NCBI GenBank assembly: GCA_964034945.1
Contig: OZ035960.1
Span: 90,609,848 to 90,673,847 of the forward strand
Origin: Chrysopilus asiliformis
Lineage: Eukaryota; Arthropoda; Insecta; Diptera; Rhagionidae
Length of the DNA: 64,000 nt
Reading direction: 5' to 3'
This document shows positions 51,061 to 59,969 of this stretch, one piece after another; within the stretch, counting starts at the first letter, position 1; the number at the start of each line of letters is the position of its first letter. Both the position numbers and the translations under genes were made by a program. Below the pieces are notes generated by a model. The model searched no databases and was not told the origin of the DNA. It saw only the letters and a list, made by a program, of their open reading frames with translations.

Positions 51061-51921
51061 TTTGGCACCGTGCCGTTATTTGGCACCGTGCCGTAATTTG
51101 GCACCGTGCCGTAATTTGGCACCGTACCGTAATTTGGCACCGTACCGTAATTTGGCACCGTGCCGTAATTTGGCACCGTGCCGTAATTTGGCACCGTGCC
51201 GTAATTTGGCACCGTGCCGTAATTTGGCACCGTGCCGTAATTTGGCACCGTGCCGTTATTTGGCACCGTGCCGTAATTTGGCACCGTGCCGTTATTTGGC
51301 ACCGTGCCGTAATTTGGCACCGTGCCGTAATTTGGCACCGTGCCGTAATTTGGCACCGTGCCGTAATTTGGCACCGTGCCGTTATTTGGCACCGTGCCGT
51401 TATTTGGCACCGTGCCGTAATTTGGCACCGTGCCGTAATTTGGCACCGTGCCGTAATTTGGCACCGTACCGTAATTTGGCACCGTACCGTAATTTGGCAC
51501 CGTGCCGTAATTTGGCACCGTGCCGTAATTTGGCACCGTGCCGTAATTTGGCACCGTGCCGTAATTTGGCACCGTGCCGTAATTTGGCACCGTGCCGTAA
51601 TTTGGCACCGTGCCGTTATTTGGCACCGTGCCGTTATTTGGCACCGTGCCGTAATTTGGCACCGTGCCGTAATTTGGCACCGTGCCGTAATTTGGCACCG
51701 TACCGTAATTTGGCACCGTACCGTAATTTGGCACCGTGCCGTAATTTGGCACCGTGCCGTAATTTGGCACCGTGCCGTAATTTGGCACCGTGCCGTAATT
51801 TGGCACCGTGCCGTAATTTGGCACCGTGCCGTAATTTGGCACCGTGCCGTTATTTGGCACCGTGCCGTTATTTGGCACCGTGCCGTTATTTGGCACCGTG
51901 CCGTTATTTGGCACCGTGCCG

Positions 51922-52693
51922 AAAGAACGATGCACGAAAATGCCCCTTTACTGACTTTTGGGTTTCACTTTCATATTACCCCCATTGGAAAGGTAATTTG
52001 CTCTAGTTTCATGGATACAATCTCTTTTTTGGCGGGGAACTGCAGGGGGATGGTCAGCTGCCATCTTAGGCGCACTGCTTTTTTCATGCATTTTTCGACG
52101 ATTTTTATGCCCCCGGACTAACGTTTGAACCAGTTGGGGTTTCACTTTCGTATTACCCCCATTGGAAAGGTAATTTGCTCTAGTTTCATGGACATAAGCT
52201 GTTTTTTGGCGGGGAACTGCAGGGGGATGGTCAGGTGCCATCTTAGGCGCACTGCTTTTTTCATGCATTTTTCGACGATTTTTATGCCCCCGGGCTAACG
52301 TTTGAACCAGTTGGGGTTTTACTTTCGTATTACCCCCATTGGAAAGGTAATTTGCTCTAGTTTCATGGACATAAGCTGTTTTTTGGCGGGGAACTGCAGG
52401 GGGATGGTCAGCTGCCATCTTAGGCGCAATGCTTTTTTCATGCATTTTTCGACGATTTTTATGCCCCCGGGCTAACGTTTGAACCAGTTGGGGTTTCACT
52501 TTCGGATTACCCCCATTGGAAAGGTAATTTGCTCTAGTTTCATGGATATAATCTCTTTTTTGGCAGGGAACTGCAGGGGGATGGTCAGCAGCCATCTTAG
52601 GCGCACTGCTTTTTTCATGCATTTTTCGATGATTTTTATGCCCCCGGGCTAACGTTTGAACCAGTTGGGATTTTACTTTCGTATTACCCCCAT
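51922..52693 (-). repeat. 177-bp tandem repeat, left inverted arm of module 2
   Basis: About 4.3 units, starting with the same degenerate outer end as module 1 (AAAGAACGATGCACGAAAAT) directly after the last GTGCCG of the satellite. The minus strand is open through most units, with the same motifs as module 1, for example RGHKNRRKMHEKS. The arm is one unit longer than its counterpart at 4547-5140. Confidence 0.9.
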
Positions 52694-52973
52694 ATGTTAA
52701 TCCATTTTTAATTGTTTCCCGCTTAAAATCACGATTCGTCGGGAGAATTAAACGAACTGCATATATCTTGATTTCCCGTTCTCAAGGTCTCAATAAAATC
52801 GTAGGCTACAGTTGCACTTGTAAATCTTCGCACAATTGGTTGTTGCAGTCATATAATGACATTAGCATGGTATCTCGGTTGGGCGAGACATCAGCCTTTA
52901 ATAAGACAACCCGCTGCCCACTTGGAATCATTCTATAATAACCTTGGTTTGTAAATTAAACGTTTTTAACCAA
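52694..52973 (+). pseudogene. SWIM zinc-finger fragment, core of module 2 (frameshifted)
   Basis: Nearly identical to 5141-5425 but 5 bp shorter: GGAAA is missing within the codons after CTCKS, which shifts the frame in the middle of the SWIM motif and destroys the second CC-x-H pair. The orientation is the same as in module 1. This copy cannot encode the finger, so any remaining function of the core would have to come from module 1. Confidence 0.8.
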
Positions 52974-54017
52974 ACCATCCCCCTGCAGTTCCCCGCCAAA
53001 AAACAGCTTATGTCCATGAAACTAGAGCAAATTACCTTTCCAATGGGGGTAATACGAAAGTGAAACCCCAACTGGTTCAAAAGTTAGCCCGGGGGCATAA
53101 AAATCGTCGAAAAATGCATGAAAAAAACAGTGCGCCTAAGATGGCAGCTGACCATCCCCCTGCAGTTCCCCGCCAAAAAAGATATTATATCCATGAAACT
53201 AGAGCAAATTACCTTTCCAATGGGGGTAATACGAAAGTGAAACCCCAACTGGTTCAAACGTTAGCCCGAGGGCATAAAAATCGTCGAAACATGCATGAAA
53301 AAAGCAGTGCGCCTAAGATGGCAGCTGACCATCCCCCTGCAGTTCCCCGCCAAAAAAGAGATTATATCCATGAAACTAGAGCAAATTACCTTTCCAATGG
53401 GGGTAATACGAAAGTGAAACCCCAACTGGTTCAAACGTTAGCCCGGGGGCATAAAAATCGTCGAAAAATGCATGAAAAAAGCAGTGCGCCTAAGATGGCT
53501 GCTGACCATCCCCCTGCAGTTCCCCGCCAAAAAAACAGCTTATGTCCATGAAACTAGAGCAAATTACCTTTCCAATGGGGGTAATACGAAAGTGAAACCC
53601 CAACTGGTTCAAACGTTAGCCCGAGGGCATAAAAATCGTCGAAACATGCATGAAAAAAGCAGTGCGCCTAAGATGGCAGCTGACCATCCCCCTGCAGTTC
53701 CCCGCCAAAAAAGAGATTATATCCATGAAACTAGAGCAAATTACCTTTCCAATGGGGGTAATACGAAAGTAAAACCCCAACTGGTTCAAACGTTAGCACG
53801 GGGGCATAAAAATCGTCGAAAAATGCATGAAAAAAGCAGTGCGCCTAAGATGGCAGCTGACCATCCCCCTGCAGTTCCCCGCCAAAAAAGAGATTATATC
53901 CATGAAACTAGAGCAAATTACCTTTCCAATGGGGGTAATACGAAAGTGAAACCCCAACTGGTTCAAAAGTTAGCCCGGGGGCATAAAAAACGCCAAATCC
54001 TGCATGGTTCTTTGTGC
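52974..54017 (+). repeat. 177-bp tandem repeat, right inverted arm of module 2
   Basis: About 5.7 units, open in the + direction except for a frameshift near 53526, where one unit has an extra A in its A-run. The outer end (to 54017) is a degenerate unit, TGCATGGTTCTTTGTGC, which is roughly the inverse of the left end (GCACGCAAAGAACGATGCAC). The module therefore has weak terminal inverted repeats of its own. Confidence 0.85.
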
Positions 54018-54309
54018 TTGGAGGATTTTCAAGCATTTTTCATACAAATATACACGGATAAATGAAACACGCTTAAATGTAATACTTGTTTAAATGCAAC
54101 CAATTTCACATCCGCAATAGTGTAAATTACATGAAATTTTACACGCTTAAATGCACATGTGCAAAAATGAAATGCAATTACACAAAAAAAAGTGATTATT
54201 GTTATTTTAATTTGATAAAATGAATTCTTAATTAGATTCTTTGTTTTTGTGTATAGCCTTGTTGAATTTAAATGTTTATTACAGGAATATTAACGTTGCA
54301 TGTTTATTA
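54018..54309. other. AT-rich interior of the 52-kb insertion
   Basis: Non-coding. Contains CACGGATAAATG and two copies of ACACGCTTAAATG (about 54064 and 54149), matching the insertion's terminal motif. It resumes after the nested fold-back element at 56728, where ACACGGATAAATG recurs. This is probably original interior sequence of the pogo-like element. Confidence 0.6.
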
Positions 54310-55263
54310 GGGTGTTTCATTTTGTTAGGCAAAAAATAAAATCTAAAATTTTTGCAGACTTTGCTTACGCCCCGAGTCTCAATGATGAAAAATATATATG
54401 CCAAATTTTAAGAAGATTGGATAATATTTAGGGGTTGCACACTTTGATCACTTTTCGTACCTAGTCTAGCCATAAATACTGACACAAGGAAAAATTGATG
54501 CCAAATGAGAACGCATTGGCATTTTTCAAAACTTTTTTTTTATATTTATTGGGCCACACAACAGCCACAAATCATAGAACACATTATTCGAAAATACCGC
54601 CATTTGATTTAACAGCACGCCTTTAACGATGGAGCCAACAGGGCTGCAAAATACGCGCTCGATCTATTTGAAGGTTGTCCAAAGCTGTGGTTAGATTCCT
54701 GCTCCATGGATTTAATGTTAGCGAGTGTTTTTTAGCACACCATATTCTCTAAAGTAGATCATAGTTTATAGTCCAACACGTTGAGTTATGGACTTATGGA
54801 GGGCCACTCTTCGCTTTGAAATCATAAATTTGATTTTGAAGCATTTTTTGTGGTCATTTGGCTTTTTGAGCCAGAAATGAATCCTGTGGAAAATTCCAGT
54901 CCCCGTTTTTTAATAAGTTTTCGTTTACATGCCTAACTATACATTTTAAACAGTTTCTTGAGCAACTTTGGCTGCCGTTTGCGCTTCTTTTTCACAAAAA
55001 AGGCTCAAAAACAATATTCATAACTTCATGCCTCCAAAAGTCCGCCCCCCGGAAGTTCAGACCTTAAGTCGTTGAACTATAGACCCGTTGGACTGTAGTG
55101 ACCATGATTTGCCAAAAAGACACCAAAATATTGAGTCCTTGAAGAAGGATTTTAACAAAAACATTGGATAACTTTCAAATAGATCGAGCGCGTATTTTGC
55201 AGCCCTGTTGGCTCCTTCGTTAAAGGCGTGGTGTTAAATCAAATGGCGGTATTTTCGAATAAT

Positions 55264-55747
55264 CAGGGAATTCACAGTCGTCTTTTAAATTGCGGGTAAA
55301 TTTACCGCTCGGTAATTCAGTCAAATTTAACAGATTTTTACCGAGACGGTAACTTGGTTCATGTAAAAATGAATTACCGGATTCGGTAATTGTATACATG
55401 CCTCGAGTCGTGTTTTTCAGCCTCGGTATTCGGTATCAAGAATCAACCGCGGGTGGCGCTAGTAATGTTTTTAGTTGTCAAATTTTTTCGCTGGTTATCT
55501 CATCGGACTGCAATTTTTTTCGATTTTGATAGCCGTTGCCACAATAAAAATTCAAAAGAATACATCAAACATGGATTTAAAGGTATGTGACATATTTCAC
55601 AATCAAATTCGCAGTTCATGATTTGGTCACGTATCAAATAAAAGCGCTGTTCTCAAATCTGTGCTGTGGGATGTTCACAGCAGAATATTTTCAGTCTTTT
55701 AATATTACCGAAAATACCGAATACCGAAGAGGATTGTGAATACCCTC
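55264..55747. mobile_element. 484-bp nested element with AAT target duplication
   Basis: The ends CAGGGAATTCACA and (reverse complement) GAGGGTATTCACA form imperfect terminal repeats. The other arm of the host fold-back preserves the empty site (TTCGAATAATGTGTTC in matching orientation), and AAT is duplicated at 55261-55263 and 55748-55750. A 3-bp duplication would suit PIF/Harbinger, but AAT is not the usual TWA target. The interior has several ACCGAATACCG and GGTAATT-like short repeats and no transposase. Confidence 0.75.
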
Positions 55748-55870
55748 AATGTGTTCTATGATTTGTGGCTGTTGTGTGGCCCAATAAATATAAAAAAAAG
55801 TTTTGAAAAATGCCAATGCGTTCTCATTTGGCATCAATTTTTCCTTGTGTCAGTATTTATGGCTAGACTA

Positions 55871-56582
55871 CCCAGCAGAAAATTTTTGGTGCGCTTCCTC
55901 AACAAGCAACATACGCGCGCTTCTTCTTCACTGCCAAAAGAAGCTACAAGGGAGCACAATGATTTTCTTTGGATGAGTCATTCTCCTTAACGGTGCAGAA
56001 AAACAATTTCACAATAAAAACTCAAGTGCAGTGAGAAAAGTTATAGTATAGATAGAGGCAATAAATTGAATTTGCAGTAGTGCAATAAATCATTTTTTGG
56101 AATTCGCGAAATACTGTTTTTTTTTCTTTAAGATGTTAATGTTGTAAAATAAAATTACGAATAAAACTATCAACCTTTTATTATTTATGTTGTAGGAAAT
56201 GTTTTTTCGGTTTAACCGCGTAAATATTGTTTAGATAAATATTTATTTACCTTAACAATATTTACGCGGTTAAACCGAAAAAACCTTTCCTACAACATAA
56301 TGTCGAACCGCGAAAACCTAAAATTATATTTTATTACTTATTTTGGAACAGACTGTACCACCATTCGTCAGGAGAGAGTTTTAAGAGAGCGCTGAAACTG
56401 CTTCTCCGCACATTCTTTTTAAGCGCTCCAGAAGCGTTCTTACTGCAGCTAGTTTGGAGCGATACCCCGCGTAGGACATGCAATGTAAAAAAGTAAATGA
56501 AGAGGAATGGGAAAATGAAGCACTTCTGGCTTCTGTGGAAGCGCTCTTTTTGCGCTGTTGAAGCGCTCCATTTCCTACTGGG
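55871..56582. mobile_element. 712-bp nested element, TA duplication
   Basis: The ends CCCAGCAGAAAAT and (reverse complement) CCCAGTAGGAAAT are flanked by TA at 55869-55870 and 56583-56584. The undisturbed arm of the host (54460-54475) holds the empty site, with a single TA in CTAGTCTAGCC. This supports a Tc1/mariner-type MITE. It contains a hairpin at 56185-56300 and no recognised protein. Confidence 0.85.
56185..56300. repeat. 116-bp near-perfect hairpin
   Basis: Arms 56185-56231 and 56254-56300 (47 nt each) are reverse complements with a single mismatch and a 22-nt AT-rich loop. The core of each arm is GGTTTAACCGCGTAAATATT or its complement. The near-perfect pairing suggests a young palindrome or a very short MITE inside the 712-bp element. 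Confidence 0.9.
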
Positions 56583-56822
56583 TAGGTACGAAAAGTGATC
56601 AAAGTGTGCAACCCCTAAATATTATCCAATCTTCTTAAAATTTGGCATATATATATTTTTCATCACTGAGACTCGGGGCGTAAGATAAGTCATATGAAAA
56701 TCACATCTTTGGAAAAATGAAACACCCTAATGTTTATCCGTGTTACGGATAAATGTAAAACACGGATAAATGCACATGAAATTCTGCCAAATTCGATGTG
56801 CATTTAAGCGTGTTCTACTGTA

Positions 56823-57172
56823 TATACACATAAATATTATAAAAAAAATAAAGACATTAAAAATATTGAACTAACTTTTAATCCCATTTCTGGAATTCGA
56901 CATTTTTAATACTTTTTCTATTAAATGTCAATCCTTACAAATGAGTAATTACATTTTTAATCAAACTTGTATTATTTTTCAATACTTTTTTAGAGTTTGA
57001 TAGATTATAATAAAGAAGTATTACATTTAATTCCCAGCAGCATTAAATGGTTATATTTTTAATACTTTTTGTAATAACTTTTACGATTGGCTACAACTTC
57101 TATGTAAAATCCGTCTTTTGTATGATTAGATGTTCTGTCGATTACATACTCCCCTGAAAGCTACCAAAAACA
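56823..57172. other. Intergenic, no gene recognised
   Basis: AT-rich, with TTTTTAATACTTTTT-like motifs recurring. No coding frame or clear inverted repeat is visible. Confidence 0.5.
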
Positions 57173-57613
57173 TCCCAAATAGAATTGAACAGCATGGGCA
57201 CATGAGGTTTGTTCTTTGCGACTAAAAAAATGCAGCAATTTACGCAATGGGGTCTAAAGATTTAAGCAATTTACACAATTAAGTCTAAAAGTCTAAGCAT
57301 TCGAGGGAGAAAGAAACTTCCGCTCGAAGATTTGTTTGGTGTAATGTCAGATGACCCTCGCATAAAGCTTGAAGCAGCTAATTTTGTTAATGAGGGCGTC
57401 TTTTTTGTGAAATAGCAGCGTCAGAATTACGTTCCTGTGTCATAATTGCGGCGTGGCAAACCACTGAAAAGTGTTCCCGACTATGATTTTCATTGCGCAT
57501 CCTATTCGCACAACGGCGAAGTGCCCTCGACAAAAATCGCTTATCATCGCGATTTGCATGGTGACGAAATATGTGAATAAAAACGACATGGCTGCTTAAA
57601 ATTCTATTTGGGA
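57173..57613. mobile_element. 441-bp element with short terminal inverted repeats
   Basis: The left end TCCCAAATAGAATT and the reverse complement of the right end are identical for 14 bp, with a looser match continuing (CAGCATG and CAGCCATG). The interior is non-coding. No clear target duplication is seen, so the superfamily is undetermined. Confidence 0.65.
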
Positions 57614-57904
57614 GTCTAATGTAAAATAAAGAAAAAGTTTTAAAAACGTCAGCTCTGGAAATTAAAATGGTGAGTCTGTAGTCTGTTGATTTACAATATG
57701 GTCGCTTTCTGTTTAAAAAAATGCTTTTTAGTATTATATGCTAGTCATTTAAACCTGGACTTTGTGCAGGTAGGAAAACTAACGGTACAGTTTTGTTAAA
57801 ATCGATTTAGCAGTTTTTGAGAAAATTGATTATAGTTGCGTACAGGTAAAATTTATTTTTACAAACTTTTGTTTACAAATTGCTTTCCATTTAATTAAAC
57901 CTGT
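57614..57904. other. Spacer downstream of the DUF1091 pseudogene
   Basis: AT-rich and without any recognised gene or repeat. Confidence 0.45.
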
Positions 57905-58504
57905 CTATTTGAATTCTATAAATGAATTGATGTGCAAGATTGTCTCATTTGTTCTACGAACAAACAATCGAAAAACACTTTGGACGACTCCAGATTGCAC
58001 GGCCATAGGCAGGAGCTTCGAATTGTAAGGAACATTTTTAAATTCCTGGAATGCCTGAAATGGACACGAATCCTTAAGATTAGAATACTTCCTGATATGT
58101 TGAACAAGGTAACTGAATATAGGATTGTAAACCAATTGTGTCACTCCTGCGCATACATCCATGTTAACCGTTGGAAAATCTTGTTTGTAACCGCTTTTTA
58201 TCTTCCTAATTCGCTTAAAGGTCACCTAGGAAATGTAAAAACTGATTTTTATGATTCAAACGTATCTTTTAAAATTTCAAACCATAATATTATCAACAGG
58301 TTTTCTCAAAAAACATGACACGGTAAAATTTGAACTTGTTTTATTAACTGGAGTCACTTGACAGATTCTATTCTCACAAATTTGATGTTTATCGAAATCG
58401 CATTCCATTCTCTTTAGTATTGCCAGCGGCATTTTTTAAATTTTTGCTCCATGTAACTCCTGAACGGAAGTTACAAAGAATGTAAAGAATATTAGTTTAA
58501 ACAT
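57905..58504 (-). pseudogene. DUF1091-family protein, copy 2, with an in-frame stop after the signal peptide
   Basis: The layout is identical to copies 1 and 3: exon 1 58283-58504 (222 bp), a 57-bp intron 58226-58282 (GT-AG, phase 0), exon 2 57905-58225 (321 bp, TAG). The signal peptide is MFKLIFFTFFVTSVQELHGA. Codon 23 (58436-58438) is TAA, at an ungapped position where copies 1 and 3 have Arg and Asn. All six family cysteines and the C-terminal half are otherwise intact, so the lesion looks recent, or the stop could be read through. A restart at Met25 would leave a protein without a signal peptide. A sequencing error at one base or a population polymorphism remains possible. Confidence 0.8.
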
Positions 58505-58800
58505 TTTTTATTTCAGGACACTGGAAAAAAACTGAAGTTTTTGATAACAATTGGAGCTTTTTCGCCAAACCATATAATTTTTTTTGGGACAATTCTGTCT
58601 AAGTATTAAGATTATTAATTTTAATGTCTTTGGCTTTGGCTATGCTCGATTATTTTATAAAATTTTAGTATGTTTAATGGAGTATAAAAAATGGTAAACT
58701 TCGTTTAAATGTTCCAAAAAGTAACATAATTACTCAAATGATTGAATATTTTTCGTCCAATTAGTTTCACCAAATTTTTGTTTGGAAAAAGGTACTAAGG
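58505..58800. other. Intergenic, no gene recognised
   Basis: The 5' flank of the DUF1091 pseudogene, AT-rich. I could not define a promoter element with confidence. Confidence 0.45.
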
Positions 58801-58906
58801 AGTTGTCCAGAAAATACGTCACACTGATGTTCGCCTTTTGTCCATTTACTGTAGTTTAGTAACGCCGTTACACTACAACAGATGTGTGACGTATTTTTGG
58901 ACTACT
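58801..58906. mobile_element. About 105-bp MITE
   Basis: AGTTGTCCAGAAAATACGTC at the left and the reverse complement of the right end (AGTAGTCCAAAAATACGTC) match with one substitution and one 1-bp gap, extending through ACAC. The interior contains a second palindrome, TAACGCCGTTAC. CTAAG lies close to both ends and might be a target duplication. Confidence 0.7.
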
Positions 58907-59129
58907 TCTAAGCATCGATTATCCTGATAATTTTGTGTTTTTTTTGCTTAGATAGAACTTATGAAAGGGTTAACTATCAAACGAGCTGTTATACTGCGCT
59001 CACTTTTTGACATTTATGATCAGTATACTTTGGCAAATCATCATGAATAAACTCACGCTTGAACAATGCTGCCAAATTATCCAAATTTACTTTGAAAATT
59101 AAACGTATATTCCCGCCACTTATAAGCGA

Positions 59130-59658
59130 CGTTTTTTTAGCAAAATTTTGTTCAGAGATGAAGCTCATTTTCGCAAAATTGCCGCACATGGAGTGAGACA
59201 AATCCACAAGAGACCCTTCAGACTCTATTACATCCAGAAAAATGCACCGTTTGGTGCGGTTTACACGCTAGTGGCATCATCGGACCTTATTTCTTCAAAA
59301 ATGAGGCCGGAGCTCGCGTTACGGTCAATGGAGATCGTTACCGCACCATAATCAATGATTTTTTGTTTGAAAATATGGATGACATTGATCCGGACGAGAT
59401 GTTGTTTCAACAGGATGGCGCTACGTGCCATAAGGCGACCGCAACCATCGACTTATTGAAATAAAAATTTATTTATGCTGATAAATTTATGCTGATAAAC
59501 CAGCAACAATTGACGCCTTGGAGGCCAACATTGTTCGTGTAATTCGTGACATACGGCCAGCAGTGCTCGAAAAAGTGGCCCAAAATTGGACGTCCAGAAT
59601 GCGCTTCGTCAAGAACAGCTGCGGTGGACATATGCCCGAAATCATTTTCAAATGTTAA
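59130..59658 (+). pseudogene. Tc1/mariner-superfamily (IS630-like) transposase fragment
   Basis: Three pieces in order, in different frames. First, FSKILFRDEAHFR (about 59136-59174), the region of the first catalytic Asp. Second, PEKCTVWCGLHASGIIGPYF through GDRYR to MLFQQDGATCHKATATIDLL, ending in TAA near 59461; the second catalytic Asp lies in QQDGATCH. Third, KPATIDALEANIVRVIRDIR through WTSRMRF to GGHMPEIIFKC, stop 59656-59658. The N-terminal helix-turn-helix region and the segment with the third acidic residue (between about 59462 and 59490) are missing. It resembles transposases often labelled Tc3-like or mariner in insect genomes. Clearly inactive. Confidence 0.85.
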
Positions 59659-59793
59659 TGCCATGTATTGATCTTTCGAAAAAATAAAAAATTTTGATTA
59701 AAATTTAATTTTTTGTGTTACTTTTTAAAATTTGAAGTTCTATCAGGCTTAAAAAACACCTTTTATATAAGCCGGACTTGAAAATTTGTCAGG

Positions 59794-59969
59794 CTTGAGC
59801 CCAATTAAAACTAACGATTGCGATTACGATTGAGCATCCTCGACCAATGAAATCAAAGCTTTCTTCTTCCTATCGTTGAAAGCTTTCATCTTCCTATCGT
59901 TGAGCTTTGATCTCATTGGTCGAGAAGCTTCAATCGTAATCGCGATCGTTAGTCTGAATTGGGCTTAAG
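59794..59969. mobile_element. 176-bp inverted-repeat MITE
   Basis: Arms of about 72 bp start CTTGAGCCCAATT and end AATTGGGCTTAAG. They share CTAACGATYGCGATTACGAT and CTCGACCAATGA-like blocks in inverse order. The loop has a direct duplication of TTCCTATCGTTGA-like sequence. Non-coding; no certain target duplication. Confidence 0.8.

Larger units (their letters stand above)
6250..51921. repeat. 45.7-kb satellite array of an 18-bp unit
   Basis: The unit GTGCCGTAATTTGGCACC is repeated head to tail about 2,500 times. The main dimorphism is GCCGTAATT versus GCCGTTATT; rarer variants include GGTACC or GGCACA for GGCACC. GTGCC and GGCAC are reverse complements, so each unit can form a 5-bp stem with a 7-nt loop, and GGCACCGTGCC across unit junctions is a second inverted repeat. 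Because 18 is divisible by three and the unit has few stops, five of six frames are open, and the sixth is open in T-type units. Long frames here (up to about 2,200 codons) are therefore not evidence of genes. The array is flanked on both sides by 177-bp-repeat modules and contains a 200-N gap, so its true length is unknown. Confidence 0.97.
54310..56727. mobile_element. Fold-back element with long inverted arms, TA-flanked, carrying two nested insertions
   Basis: The ends are GGGTGTTTCAT (54310) and its reverse complement (to 56727), flanked by TA on both sides (54308-54309 and 56728-56729). The left arm matches the right arm in reverse from 54310 to about 54680, with landmarks CGCCCCGAGTCTC, TTAGGGGTTGCACACTTTG, TTGGGCCACACAACAGCCAC and CGCGCTCGATCTATTTG. 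The right arm is interrupted by insertions at 55264-55747 and 55871-56582; removing them leaves about 1.2 kb. No transposase is recognised in the middle. Classed as a Tc1/mariner-type fold-back from its TA duplication. Confidence 0.85.
4475..56820. mobile_element. 52-kb composite insertion with 22-bp terminal inverted repeats and TA flanks (pogo/Tc1-mariner-like ends)
   Basis: The left end starts CAGTAGAACACGCTTAAATG (4475) and the right end at 56820 is its exact reverse complement over 22 bp. TA flanks both ends (4473-4474 and 56821-56822). CAG-type ends with TA duplication are characteristic of the pogo/Tigger branch of Tc1-mariner; that assignment is by analogy, since no pogo transposase is visible. 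The interior holds, in order, a 177-bp-repeat module, the 18-bp satellite, a second module, AT-rich DNA and a nested fold-back element. Whether this ever moved as a unit or grew in place after inserting as a small element is not decidable from sequence alone; in-place growth is more plausible at this size. Confidence 0.75.

Noticed and set aside
6250..51921. CRISPR array
   Set aside because: There are no spacers: units are contiguous 18-mers, and the context is an insect genome.
6250..51921. Centromeric or telomeric satellite
   Set aside because: Nothing in the sequence supports it. The array is flanked by protein-coding paralogues and single-locus mobile elements, and insect telomere repeats are absent.
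4541..54017. A second full-length transposon defined by GCACGCAAAGAACGATGCAC and its partial inverse at 54001-54017
   Set aside because: The match is short and imperfect, and both ends align equally well as degenerate 177-bp units. No target duplication is visible. Kept only as the outer ends of the modules.
55390..55990. Plus-strand frames of 66 and 84 codons in the nested elements
   Set aside because: They cross element boundaries defined by target duplications and have no protein similarity that I recognise.
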